7,093 nucleotides of DNA from an uncultured Gammaproteobacteria bacterium. GTDB taxonomy: Bacteria > Pseudomonadota > Gammaproteobacteria > GCA-002705445 > GCA-002716945. Positions 1 through 7,093 of this stretch are shown here, piece by piece. How positions within the stretch are numbered: the first letter of the stretch is position 1; each line of letters starts with the position of its first letter. Both the position numbers and the translations under genes were made by a program. Below the pieces are notes generated by a model, which was not told where the DNA came from, ran no database searches, and was given only the letters and a program-made list of their open reading frames with translations. The stretch is taken from contig CAJWMM010000030.1 in NCBI GenBank assembly GCA_913043035.1, positions 1 through 7,093 of the forward strand, in the 5' to 3' direction.

Positions 1-2240
1 ACAGTTATTATTTCTCCAATACTCGGCTTCAATATTGATACAAGTAAACTATTACTAGTTAACTGCATACCTTTCACACCTAATGTCCCCCTAAATCTCT
101 CCCTAACATCTTGTTCTAAAAATCTAATGGCTTTTCCGTTATCTGCAACTAGCATGAGTTGTTGATTTGGTGAAGTATAATGAGCACCAAGTAATTCATC
201 TCCAGGTTTAAGTACTATAGCTTTAAGACCTGTTGATCGAATTTTTTTGAACAATGCTACAGGAATTTTGTTAATCATCCCCATTTTTGTTGACATGAAT
301 AAATAACCATTATCATCAACTGTATTGAGTACAACAAACGTGCTTATTGATTCATTTGTAGATAGCGGTATTACATTATTAATTGGTCTACCACGAGCTT
401 GTCGACTTGGGTCAGGGATATCAAATGCCCTTATGGCATATACTTTACCTAGGGTAGAAAAACATAAAATCGTATCGTGTGTATGAGCTTGACAAATTAA
501 TTTTGTTTCATCACCATCTTTAAACTTTGTAGCATTTACTCCTCTACCACCTCTTTTTTGACTTTTAAAGTCATCTGATGGGAGTCTCTTAACGTAGTCT
601 GCTTTTGTTAGGACAACGACAACTTTCTCTTTCTTAATAAGATCCTCTTTCCTTAACTCTCCCTCGTCAACTGAAACAATAGATCTACGCGGCTCACCGT
701 AATTCTCTTTTACGTCGTTAAGTTCTTTTATCATAACTTTGTCGAGTTCCTCAGGATTAGTGAGAATTTTGATATATTTCCTAATATGATTAATTTCATT
801 TTCATAGTCACTAAATATCTTCTCTTGTTCCATATTTGTGAGTTTTTGTAATCTGAGTTCCAAGATTGCCTGTGCCTGTTGTGCTGATAATTTATATTTA
901 CCATTAATTAGACCTTGATTCGAATCTTGTTTGAAAAAGTCTTTAGTTTCCTTATCCACTACTCCGATGTATTTTTCAATAGTTTTGAAATCCCAAGATT
1001 GAGATGTTAATGATATTTTTGCTTCACTAATATTCTTAGCTTTTTTAATTAATTCAATTATGTTGTCAACATTTATAAGCGCGATACCAAGACCTTCGAG
1101 AATATGTGCTTTATTTTTCGACTTATGGAGTTCATACAATGTTCTTTTAGTAATGATTTCTCTACGATGAGCAATAAATTCAATTGCAATATCACCAAAA
1201 CTAAGAGTTTTTGGCTCTCCATTTACTAGACAAACCATATTCACAGAGTAAGAAATTTGTGCATTGGTATGCTTATATAGAGACCCTAGAACAACCTCAT
1301 GTTGCTCCCCCCGTTTAAGCTCAATCACAAGACGCATTCCATCCTTATCAGATTCGTCTCGTAAATTACTTATTTCATTAATTTTTTTATCTCTCACAAG
1401 CTGAGCAATATTTTCTATTAATTTAGCCTTATTCACTTGATAAGGTAGCTCGGTGAATATTATAGATGTTTTATCATTATCTTTATTTTCTATTGTATGT
1501 TTTGCTCTAATTTTAAAAGAACCTCTTCCAGTAGTTAGGGCGTCTAATATTCCTCCATCGTTCTTTATTTCTCCATATGTCGGGAAATCTGGTCCTTGTA
1601 AACCACTCTTGTCAATTAGTTCTTGGATATTCTCTTTAAGAGCAAGATTTGGTTGTTGAATTATTTCAATAGTTGCATCAATAACCTCGTTTAAGTTGTG
1701 AGGTGGAATATTTGTTGCCATACCAACTGCAATCCCAGTTGAACCATTAATAAGTAAGTTTGGTAATCTTGTAGGGAGGACACTTGGTTCTGTTTCAGAT
1801 CCGTCATAATTAGGGTTAAAATCTACGGTCTCTTTATCAATGTCATATAATAACTCTTGAGAGAGTTTAGACATTCTTACTTCTGTATATCTCATAGCCG
1901 CAGGTGCATCACCGTCTATAGAGCCAAAATTGCCTTGCCCGTCAATTAAAGGGTGTCTCATTGAAAAAGGTTGTGCTAGGCGAACAATGGTGTCATATAC
2001 TGCCGAATCGCCGTGTGGATGATATTTACCGATGACATCGCCAACTATTCTTGCAGATTTTTTATAAGACTTATTCCAAATATTATTCAACTCATACATA
2101 GAATATAAAACACGCCTGTGCACTGGTTTCAGTCCGTCTCTAACATCAGGAAGAGCTCTTCCAACTATCACGCTCATCGCATAATCAAGATATGATTGCC
2201 TCATTTCTTGTTCAAAACGAATTTGCCTATTATCTGACAT
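1..2240 (-). CDS. gyrA: DNA gyrase subunit A, 3' end cut by window edge
   Basis: GyrA is the breakage-reunion subunit of gyrase (A2B2), which introduces negative supercoils in the cytoplasm. The reading frame is open from ATG at 2240 to the left edge: 746 codons, with the final part of the C-terminal domain and the stop outside. Visible landmarks, counted from this Met: the [17 protein letters not shown] block near residues 16-32; the quinolone-region stretch [10 protein letters not shown] with Ser79 and Asp83 (equivalent to E. coli Ser83 and Asp87, both wild type); the active-site tyrosine in AAMRYTE at residue 118 (codon 1887-1889); and the GyrA box QKRGGRG at residues 561-567 (540-560), which opens the DNA-wrapping pinwheel domain. 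The N terminus is 4 residues shorter than in E. coli. A weak AGGA lies 13 bases before the ATG. The gene is divergent from the next operon. Because it has no stop in the window, a complete-ORF scan misses it. Confidence 0.98.
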   Translation of the reverse strand, partial: MSDNRQIRFEQEMRQSYLDYAMSVIVGRALPDVRDGLKPVHRRVLYSMYELNNIWNKSYKKSARIVGDVIGKYHPHGDSAVYDTIVRLAQPFSMRHPLIDGQGNFGSIDGDAPAAMRYTEVRMSKLSQELLYDIDKETVDFNPNYDGSETEPSVLPTRLPNLLINGSTGIAVGMATNIPPHNLNEVIDATIEIIQQPNLALKENIQELIDKSGLQGPDFPTYGEIKNDGGILDALTTGRGSFKIRAKHTIENKDNDKTSIIFTELPYQVNKAKLIENIAQLVRDKKINEISNLRDESDKDGMRLVIELKRGEQHEVVLGSLYKHTNAQISYSVNMVCLVNGEPKTLSFGDIAIEFIAHRREIITKRTLYELHKSKNKAHILEGLGIALINVDNIIELIKKAKNISEAKISLTSQSWDFKTIEKYIGVVDKETKDFFKQDSNQGLINGKYKLSAQQAQAILELRLQKLTNMEQEKIFSDYENEINHIRKYIKILTNPEELDKVMIKELNDVKENYGEPRRSIVSVDEGELRKEDLIKKEKVVVVLTKADYVKRLPSDDFKSQKRGGRGVNATKFKDGDETKLICQAHTHDTILCFSTLGKVYAIRAFDIPDPSRQARGRPINNVIPLSTNESISTFVVLNTVDDNGYLFMSTKMGMINKIPVALFKKIRSTGLKAIVLKPGDELLGAHYTSPNQQLMLVADNGKAIRFLEQDVRERFRGTLGVKGMQLTSNSLLVSILKPSIGEIIT

Positions 2241-2310
2241 ATGCTGTTAAGAGTCCTAATAAAGATATATAAGATAATTTTAACATAAAGCAGTTATAGA
2301 CACGACAAAA

Positions 2311-2316
2311 ATTATA
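2311..2316 (-). promoter_or_regulatory. Candidate -10 element for gyrA
   Basis: Read on the minus strand this is a perfect TATAAT, placing a transcript start near 2304 and giving gyrA a leader of about 64 bases. The expected -35 position (about 2334-2339) reads TAATAC, a poor match to TTGACA. A second, weaker candidate on the same strand, TATAAC at 2293-2298, also lacks a good -35. In such AT-rich DNA a TATAAT by chance is plausible. Confidence 0.35.
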
Positions 2317-2390
2317 AAACCGAAAAAATATAGGTATTATGACCCTCAGCAATACTATCGTTTTTATGCTCATATTTTAGGAATAAGTCG

Positions 2391-2396
2391 TATAAT
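2391..2396 (+). promoter_or_regulatory. Candidate -10 element giving a leaderless operon transcript
   Basis: A perfect TATAAT ends 6 bases before the ATG at 2403. With the usual 6 to 8 bases from -10 to transcript start, transcription would begin at or next to the A of the start codon, giving a leaderless mRNA. No Shine-Dalgarno sequence sits in the normal window before this ATG; the nearest purine run, AGGAA at 2379-2383, is about 20 bases upstream. The -35 is weak: TGCTCA at 2367-2372 with an 18-base spacer matches only 3 of 6 positions. Confidence 0.45.
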
Positions 2397-2402
2397 CGTA
2401 GT

Positions 2403-3641
2403 ATGGCGAATATTGATCAGATTATTAGTCCAAAATGGATGCTCACTTCATCTAGAGATAAACCACAAAAAGATCTGTCTATTGTCATAAGTGGTAATAA
2501 GATTCATGAAATATTAAGTAGTGATGATGCTGTAAGAAAATACAAAACTGAAAAACATTTAAAACTACCCAACCAGATCTTATTGCCTGGATTAATCAAC
2601 CCTTATTCTGAATTAAGTCAACAACTCACTGAGCAAATAATATCTCATTATATACAAAAAGACTCAAGTAGTGACAGAAAAAAATTTCCATATAATCAAT
2701 ATTCAGATTTCGCTGCTAAATTATCTGCAATCAAACTTATTAAAGCTGGTATAACATCCTACACGAATGTATCTTACTACCCTAATATTTTTATAGATGT
2801 TTTTAGTCAGGTAGGTATCAGATTATTTTGTGGATTACCAATGTATTGTAATAAGAATCCTTGGTCAAATAATGAAGAAGATAGCTTTAAAAAAAATCTT
2901 GCTATTTATGATAAATACAAATCTCACCCAAATACGCAAATGTTTTTCTGTTTGTTTGAAAATGATCCTATATCTCAATCTATGTTGAAAAAAATTGCTA
3001 ATGTGGCTAATGAATTAGAACTGTCTGTTATGCTTGTAAATGACTCGATATTATCTTTAGAAAAAACACAAAATATATTTGAACCTTTGATTGAGTTAAA
3101 TTTAATAAATAAGAATTTTACGTGTATTAATTTCCCTCTTAATAGTTATATATTAAATTTGGTAGAGGAATATGGGATAAATATTATCTTGCCTGATTTA
3201 CAAGAGAAAATACTTACAGATAAAGTTAGAAGAAATAACATATCTTTATTCATAGAGAAGTATTCTACAAATATGGATATGAATTTAATGCGAAATATTG
3301 AACAAATCTATTTAAGAAATGAATATAATTTAACTATGCCAGAAATATCAAATATATTATTTAAGATAATCAATAAAAATGCTGCAAAAGTGCTATCTAG
3401 AGAAAATAATTTAGGGGAATTAGAAATTAATAAAAATGCTGATATTATATCAATTAGTTTTGCTAGATCTGATAGTATTAAGGGTGATATAATGAATTTG
3501 AACTTTTTTGACTCTTACCAGCATAACATGATTGATAATGTTTGGATTGCGGGTAAACATATATATAAAAATAGAAAATTAGTTACAATAAATGAACACA
3601 TTTTGTATGATGAAATTGATTATATAAATGGATCTATATAA
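2403..3641 (+). CDS. MtaD/TRZ-ATZ family amidohydrolase homologue lacking the metal site (predicted pseudoenzyme)
   Basis: The 412-residue length and overall plan match the MtaD/TRZ-ATZ branch of amidohydrolases, which deaminate methylthioadenosine or S-adenosylhomocysteine. The N-terminal strand with LLPGLIN (60-66) and the C-terminal composite domain (NAAKVLS, LGELEINKNADII near 337-349, NVWIAGKHIY near 379-388) are well preserved. The catalytic centre is not. The expected HxH after LPGLIN reads PYSEL (67-71); the HLHE segment reads LVND (211-214); the VH segment reads IN (242-243); the HCPESN segment reads LPDLQE (263-268); and the GTDG loop reads FIEK (283-286). No histidine occupies a ligand position. 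The start at 2403 lacks a Shine-Dalgarno and is probably leaderless; the next in-frame ATG (2439) would cut into the conserved N-terminal strand region. The gene directly abuts ubiG. A retained non-catalytic role or ongoing decay are both possible; function is unknown. Confidence 0.85.
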   Translation: MANIDQIISPKWMLTSSRDKPQKDLSIVISGNKIHEILSSDDAVRKYKTEKHLKLPNQILLPGLINPYSELSQQLTEQIISHYIQKDSSSDRKKFPYNQYSDFAAKLSAIKLIKAGITSYTNVSYYPNIFIDVFSQVGIRLFCGLPMYCNKNPWSNNEEDSFKKNLAIYDKYKSHPNTQMFFCLFENDPISQSMLKKIANVANELELSVMLVNDSILSLEKTQNIFEPLIELNLINKNFTCINFPLNSYILNLVEEYGINIILPDLQEKILTDKVRRNNISLFIEKYSTNMDMNLMRNIEQIYLRNEYNLTMPEISNILFKIINKNAAKVLSRENNLGELEINKNADIISISFARSDSIKGDIMNLNFFDSYQHNMIDNVWIAGKHIYKNRKLVTINEHILYDEIDYINGSI

Positions 3642-3644
3642 ATG
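3621..3644 (+). repeat. Short tandem repeat spanning the ubiG start
   Basis: The decamer TATATAAATG occurs at 3621-3630 and again at 3635-3644, separated by GATC. The second copy contains both the stop of the amidohydrolase homologue and the ubiG ATG. The ATG in the first copy (3628) is in another frame from ubiG. It may be a small slippage duplication or chance in AT-rich DNA. Confidence 0.6.
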
Positions 3645-4334
3645 TCAGCGAATAAAATTGAAATTGAGAATTTTGATAAGCATGCATATGAATGGTGGAA
3701 CAAAAGAGGACCATATAAACTACTACATAGTTTAACGCCTATTAGACTCAAATACATTCAAGAGCAAATTAGTGTAGCTGATAAGAAAATCCTAGATATT
3801 GGTTGTGGTGGAGGTTTACTGAGTGAAGCTCTTCATGATGCAGGAGCTATTGTTCATGGTGTTGATGCTTCAAAAAAAACAATTGAGGTTGCGAGAAGCC
3901 ACGCCAATGAAAGAGATCTAGACATTACCTATATTTGCAAGAGCTTTGCTGATTTTGTTAAATCTAATAATCAAAAATTTGACTATGTTGTGTGCTTCGA
4001 GATGATAGAACATGTTGATGATCAAAGTCAGTTAATAAACCAAATAGAATCTTTAATAAATAAGAAATCAAAAGTATTTTTCTCTACTATAAACAGAAAT
4101 TTAATATCATTTATATTTGCTAAAGTAATAGCCGAATATGTACTTAATATGGTGCCAAAAAATACGCATACCTATGACAAATTTATAAAACCCTCTGAGT
4201 TGAATAAAATGCTAGAGAAAAGTAATTTTAAAACTGAAGATATTACTGGTGTTAAATTTAACCCCATAAGCCAGAGTTTCACACTTTCTGAATTTAATAA
4301 AATAAACTATTTTCTAACTGCATCAAAAAAATAA
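3642..4334 (+). CDS. ubiG: Ubiquinone biosynthesis O-methyltransferase UbiG
   Basis: UbiG is a SAM-dependent methyltransferase that performs both O-methylations in ubiquinone synthesis, including the last step from demethylubiquinone, at the cytoplasmic membrane face. The 230 residues are normal for the family. In order: the N-terminal FDKHAYEWWN (11-20) and LHSLTPIRLKYI (28-39); the SAM-binding loop ILDIGCGGGLL (50-60); the acidic end of strand 2 in VDAS (74-77); the EMIEH cluster (120-124); then FFSTINRN (146-153), AEYVLNMVPKNTH (164-176) and FIKPSEL (181-187), all characteristic of UbiG. The ITGVKFNP element near the end is also typical. The ATG follows the preceding TAA with no gap, so translation is probably coupled; a minimal GGA lies 9 bases upstream. 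It implies a ubiquinone-using, respiring organism. Confidence 0.96.
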   Translation: MSANKIEIENFDKHAYEWWNKRGPYKLLHSLTPIRLKYIQEQISVADKKILDIGCGGGLLSEALHDAGAIVHGVDASKKTIEVARSHANERDLDITYICKSFADFVKSNNQKFDYVVCFEMIEHVDDQSQLINQIESLINKKSKVFFSTINRNLISFIFAKVIAEYVLNMVPKNTHTYDKFIKPSELNKMLEKSNFKTEDITGVKFNPISQSFTLSEFNKINYFLTASKK

Positions 4335-4338
4335 CCTC

Positions 4339-4989
4339 ATGAATAAATCAGTATTATTTGATCTAGATGGAACACTTGCAGATACATCTGTAGATATGTG
4401 TAATGCACTTAACATAATATTAAAAAAAAGAGGTCTAAAAACTGTTGAGTGTGAAGATTTAAAATATCATATTTCTAGAGGCGCTGTTGGGATAATAAAG
4501 TATGCATCTGAAGTAAACGGCAGATCTATAGATTCTTCAATGATTAGATCTGACTTTTTAGAGGAGTATTCAAGAAATTGTTTTGTAGAGACTAGACTAG
4601 TCCATGGTATGAGTGACTTACTAGTATTGCTAGAGAAAAATGGTTTTAGGTGGGGAATAGTTACGAATAAACACTCTAAATATGTTAACAAGATAGTCAA
4701 TGGACTTAATATTGGTGATAGATTGTCATGTTTGGTGACTGGCAACATGGTGAATGAACCCAAGCCTGCGCCAGACTCTCTCATTCATGCCATGTGCTTA
4801 TTAAAAGAAGAACCAAAAAATATCATCTATGTTGGTGATGATGAGAGAGATATTATTGCAGGTAAAGCTGCTGGCGTTCACACTATTGCAGCAGATTTTG
4901 GTTTCATAAAAGATAGCTCTATAATTAATACATGGAATGCAGATAATATTATTACGCAACCAACAGAATTAGAAAACATTATAAATTAA
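4339..4989 (+). CDS. mupP: HAD-superfamily phosphatase, MupP-like (N-acetylmuramate 6-phosphate phosphatase)
   Basis: This 216-residue cytoplasmic HAD subfamily IA phosphatase has all four motifs: nucleophile and acid Asp8/Asp10 in FDLDGT (7-12), Thr109-Asn110 in GIVTNK, Lys142 in PKPAP, and Asp167/Asp168 with Asp171 in VGDDERD. A helical C1 cap lies between motifs I and II. The family includes Gph (phosphoglycolate phosphatase) and MupP, which dephosphorylates MurNAc-6-phosphate in peptidoglycan recycling. I favour MupP because of the ISRGAVG cap segment, WGIVTNK, the VTGNM...PKPAPDSLIHA block, a FGFI segment after motif IV, and the position right after ubiG as in Pseudomonas. Gph remains possible. 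The ATG is 4 bases after the ubiG stop without a visible Shine-Dalgarno, suggesting translational coupling. The 3' end overlaps the opposing YkuD gene by 11 bases. Confidence 0.75.
   Translation: MNKSVLFDLDGTLADTSVDMCNALNIILKKRGLKTVECEDLKYHISRGAVGIIKYASEVNGRSIDSSMIRSDFLEEYSRNCFVETRLVHGMSDLLVLLEKNGFRWGIVTNKHSKYVNKIVNGLNIGDRLSCLVTGNMVNEPKPAPDSLIHAMCLLKEEPKNIIYVGDDERDIIAGKAAGVHTIAADFGFIKDSSIINTWNADNIITQPTELENIIN
4979..4989. other. Tail-to-tail overlap of two converging operons
   Basis: The stop codon of the phosphatase gene (4987-4989, plus strand) lies inside the YkuD gene, whose own stop (4979-4981, minus strand) lies inside the phosphatase gene. No GC-rich hairpin with a T-run was found near the junction on either strand. 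Transcripts therefore probably run into the opposing coding region or end by a factor-dependent route. Confidence 0.9.
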
Positions 4990-5578
4990 TATTTTTATCG
5001 TAGATATAAACAAAAGTACCTTCTGTTACCAAATCAAATAATTCAATTACATCACTATTTCTCATTCTAATACATCCATATGATGCAACTTGACCAATTA
5101 AGTCTTCGTGTGCAGTCCCATGGATGTAAATGAATCTTTTATGAGTATCTATATTGTCACCAAGATTAATGCCTTTTTCGCAACCTTTCAACCAGAGGAT
5201 TCTAGAAGTAATCAAGTCATCAAATTCTTCGAAATGTTTATTTCGAAATTTCTTATACTCTGGCTTTAATAAATCACCAATTGTAATCCCGTCTTCTACA
5301 GTTTTTCTACCTTTAAAAATTGTATTTATAGGTTGATTTTCACCAATCTTATTATTTATCGTATGTAGTCCAAGCGGTGTCTGATATGAATTATTCAAAT
5401 TACCTATGCCAAATCTTGATGATGAAATATCATATAAATTTGCTTTCTTTAAATCATCTATCAGAACTAACTGCTGAATACTAAGATTGATTAATATGAA
5501 TTTATTTAAGGTCATTTTTGGAAATTTATCTTTAATAAATTTCTCAACTAAATAAATTTCCTCTGACACATCCGACAT
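4979..5578 (-). CDS. Cytoplasmic YkuD-domain (L,D-transpeptidase fold) protein, possible L,D-carboxypeptidase
   Basis: The YkuD catalytic signature is intact: YIHGT with His153, then 15 residues to the nucleophile Cys169 in SYGCIRMRN (166-174), followed by DVIELFDLV. The segments TPLGLH (67-72) and RILWLKGCE (126-134) match the ErfK/YbiS-type proteins common in gammaproteobacteria. There is no signal peptide or membrane anchor: the N terminus (MSDVSEEIYL...) is charged. Periplasmic L,D-transpeptidases need export, so this is more likely a cytoplasmic enzyme like ElsL of Acinetobacter, which as I recall is a YkuD-fold L,D-carboxypeptidase trimming recycled tetrapeptides. That role is inferred. 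I chose the ATG at 5578 (199 residues), 2 bases after the purF stop, over a TTG at 5584 overlapping purF; neither has a good Shine-Dalgarno. It probably shares the purF transcript. His before Gly in the usual SHGC is Tyr here. Confidence 0.85.
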   Translation of the reverse strand: MSDVSEEIYLVEKFIKDKFPKMTLNKFILINLSIQQLVLIDDLKKANLYDISSSRFGIGNLNNSYQTPLGLHTINNKIGENQPINTIFKGRKTVEDGITIGDLLKPEYKKFRNKHFEEFDDLITSRILWLKGCEKGINLGDNIDTHKRFIYIHGTAHEDLIGQVASYGCIRMRNSDVIELFDLVTEGTFVYIYDKNINL

Positions 5579-5580
5579 TA

Positions 5581-7089
5581 TCAATAAACCATAACATCGT
5601 CGCTAAGGTCAGTAGAATTATATTTTTTCTTAGAGGAGTTATTTCTTAAATGATCGAGTTCCTCTAGATATTCTTCAGTCACATTTCCAGTAACATACTT
5701 GCCATCGAAACAGGAAGAGTCGAATTTCTGAGTATTTATATTAGGAGCTTTGACTGCTTCAATTAAATCCTGTAAATCTTGATATATTAATTTATCTGCA
5801 TTGATTAATTTTGTTATTTCTTCAACATTCCTCCCACCAGCTACAAATTCATCACTAGCAGGCATATCAATACCATACACATTTGGATACTTGACTGGAG
5901 GAGCAGCAGAGGCCATATAAACTTGCCTTGCTCCTGCTTCTCTGGCCATTTCGATAATTTGTTTTGAGGTCGTGCCTCTAACGATTGAATCATCTACTAG
6001 TAACACATTCTTATTATTGAATTCTGTACTAATCGCATTTAGTTTTCTTTTAACTGATTTAATCCGTTCATCTTGTTCGGACATTATAAATGTCCTACCT
6101 ATGTATCTGTTTTTAATGAATCCTTCTCTGTAGGGCACTCCGAGGGATATAGCAAGTTCGAGAGCAGAAATTCTACTAGTATCAGGTATTGGTATTACTA
6201 CTTCAATATCATGATCCGTCCATTGTTTTTTGATCTTATCTGCTAGTTTCTGGCCCATCTTCATTCTTGCAGAATAAACTGATATTCCATCTATAATTGT
6301 ATCTGGTCTTGCAAAATAAACGTATTCAAATATACAAGGAGAAAGATTAGCTTTATCTGAACACATTCTAGAATGTATCTTTCCAGTCATATCAACATAA
6401 ATAGCTTCACCTGGCAAAATATCTCTCTCGAGTTTAAAACCAGCAGTATCTAAAGCAACAGACTCAGATGCTATCATCGTCTCTGTTTTACCATTCTTTA
6501 CTCTTGTTCCATAACATAAAGGCCTAATTCCATTTGGATCCCTAAATGCCACGATCCCACGATCAGATATCAAAGAAACAACAGAGTATGCTCCTTTTAC
6601 TCTTCGATGTACACCTGCGACTGCATAAAAAACATCATCCGGAGTAAAGCTCTCTTTACTGTGCAGTTGTAGCTCATGTGCAAATATATTAAGTAAAATT
6701 TCGGAATCAGATCTTGTATTAATGTGACGCAAGTCTTCGCTAAAAAGATTTTCTTTTAATGCACTTGAGTTAATTAGATTACCATTGTGTGCTAAGCCGA
6801 TTCCGTAAGGGGAATTAACATAAAATGGTTGTGCCTCAGCTGAACTTTCAGCATAACCCGCTGTAGGATATCTTACATGTCCGATACCTGTGGTGCCACG
6901 CAATCTTTCAATATGTTTCTTTTCAAAACCATCTCTTACAAGACCTAAGGATTTACGGAGTAATATTTTCCCACCATCGTTAGTTAGAATGCCTGATGCA
7001 TCTTGACCCCTATGTTGTAATACAGTTAATGCCTCATAGATATCATGAATAACTGCACTCTCACCATATACTGCTACGATCCCACACAT
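5581..7089 (-). CDS. purF: Amidophosphoribosyltransferase PurF
   Basis: PurF catalyses the first committed step of purine synthesis, making 5-phosphoribosylamine from PRPP and glutamine in the cytosol. The 502 residues compare with about 505 in E. coli. After Met removal the N-terminal nucleophile is Cys (MCGIVAVYG), with [11 protein letters not shown] (24-34), HVRYPTAG (71-78), HNGN (101-104) and TRSDSE (125-130) forming the Ntn glutaminase site. The phosphoribosyltransferase half carries PDTSR (302-306), [14 protein letters not shown] (321-334) and the PRPP loop [13 protein letters not shown] (362-374). It is of the E. coli type: I see no propeptide before Cys and no cysteine cluster typical of Fe-S forms. 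The gene is complete, but only 4 bases upstream are in the window, so its promoter, ribosome site and any PurR operator cannot be judged. The TGA at 5581-5583 is followed at once by the YkuD gene. Confidence 0.98.
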   Translation of the reverse strand: MCGIVAVYGESAVIHDIYEALTVLQHRGQDASGILTNDGGKILLRKSLGLVRDGFEKKHIERLRGTTGIGHVRYPTAGYAESSAEAQPFYVNSPYGIGLAHNGNLINSSALKENLFSEDLRHINTRSDSEILLNIFAHELQLHSKESFTPDDVFYAVAGVHRRVKGAYSVVSLISDRGIVAFRDPNGIRPLCYGTRVKNGKTETMIASESVALDTAGFKLERDILPGEAIYVDMTGKIHSRMCSDKANLSPCIFEYVYFARPDTIIDGISVYSARMKMGQKLADKIKKQWTDHDIEVVIPIPDTSRISALELAISLGVPYREGFIKNRYIGRTFIMSEQDERIKSVKRKLNAISTEFNNKNVLLVDDSIVRGTTSKQIIEMAREAGARQVYMASAAPPVKYPNVYGIDMPASDEFVAGGRNVEEITKLINADKLIYQDLQDLIEAVKAPNINTQKFDSSCFDGKYVTGNVTEEYLEELDHLRNNSSKKKYNSTDLSDDVMVY

Positions 7090-7093
7090 AACT

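Larger units (their letters stand above)
2241..2402. promoter_or_regulatory. Divergent intergenic region between gyrA and the amidohydrolase-ubiG-mupP operon
   Basis: These 162 bases are the only sizeable non-coding stretch in the window. They are very AT-rich, contain no convincing ORF, tRNA or hairpin terminator, and must hold the promoters for both directions. I saw no clear operator palindrome. The two possible -10 elements are listed separately. Supercoiling-sensitive control, as known for E. coli gyrA, is possible, but nothing in the sequence demonstrates it. Confidence 0.75.

Noticed and set aside
1453..1659. 68-codon plus-strand open frame
   Set aside because: It lies antisense inside the well-conserved gyrA coding region and has no recognisable domain.
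1992..2006. Possible quinolone-resistance changes in GyrA
   Set aside because: The two main positions are Ser79 and Asp83, the wild-type residues, so there is no sign of target-site resistance.
4467..4784. 105-codon minus-strand open frame
   Set aside because: It lies wholly antisense to the HAD phosphatase gene, whose motifs are intact; a shadow frame.
5010..5035. Possible hairpin after the phosphatase gene (GTACC...GTTAC)
   Set aside because: The arms pair only partly, the stem is short and there is no T-run; too weak to call a terminator.
5068..5079. Tyr in place of His in the SHGC signature of the YkuD protein as a sign of inactivity
   Set aside because: As far as I recall this position varies among YkuD proteins (His, Ser, Asn and others), and the catalytic His and Cys are both present, so it does not argue for loss of function.
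5154..5336. 60-codon plus-strand open frame
   Set aside because: It is antisense to the YkuD gene and shows no features of a protein.

Overview
The window looks like a piece of chromosome from an AT-rich gammaproteobacterium. The GyrA, UbiG and PurF proteins are close in wording to their E. coli counterparts. The order gyrA (divergent) / MtaD-family amidohydrolase / ubiG / MupP-type phosphatase matches the arrangement I remember from Pseudomonas (PA3168 to PA3172), minus mtnA. Low GC and tight packing (gene junctions of 0 to 4 bases or overlaps, with one real intergenic gap) fit a streamlined lineage. The genus cannot be fixed from this sequence; a marine streamlined group is only a guess. 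No mobile element, tRNA, rRNA, CRISPR array or prophage was seen.

Layout. Bases 1-2240 (minus strand) hold the first 746 codons of gyrA, which runs off the left edge. Bases 2241-2402 are a divergent promoter region of 162 bases, the only intergenic space of note. Bases 2403-4989 (plus strand) are a three-gene operon: an amidohydrolase homologue, ubiG (starting on the base after the previous stop), and a HAD phosphatase of MupP type (4 bases later). Bases 4979-7089 (minus strand) are a convergent pair, purF followed by a YkuD-domain protein without a signal peptide. The last genes of the two operons overlap tail to tail by 11 bases.

Functions. GyrA is the DNA-cleaving subunit of gyrase. UbiG does the two O-methylations of ubiquinone synthesis. 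PurF commits PRPP to purine synthesis. The MupP-like phosphatase and the apparently cytoplasmic YkuD protein both plausibly act in peptidoglycan recycling, although they lie on opposite strands.

The most unusual item is the first gene of the plus-strand operon. It keeps the length, the N-terminal LPGLIN strand and the C-terminal composite domain of MtaD/TRZ-ATZ deaminases. Every metal-binding His and the catalytic Asp I can place by alignment are gone, yet the frame is open over 412 codons. It appears to be a pseudoenzyme, or a gene decaying without frameshifts. It may also be translated from a leaderless mRNA, because a perfect TATAAT ends 6 bases before its ATG.
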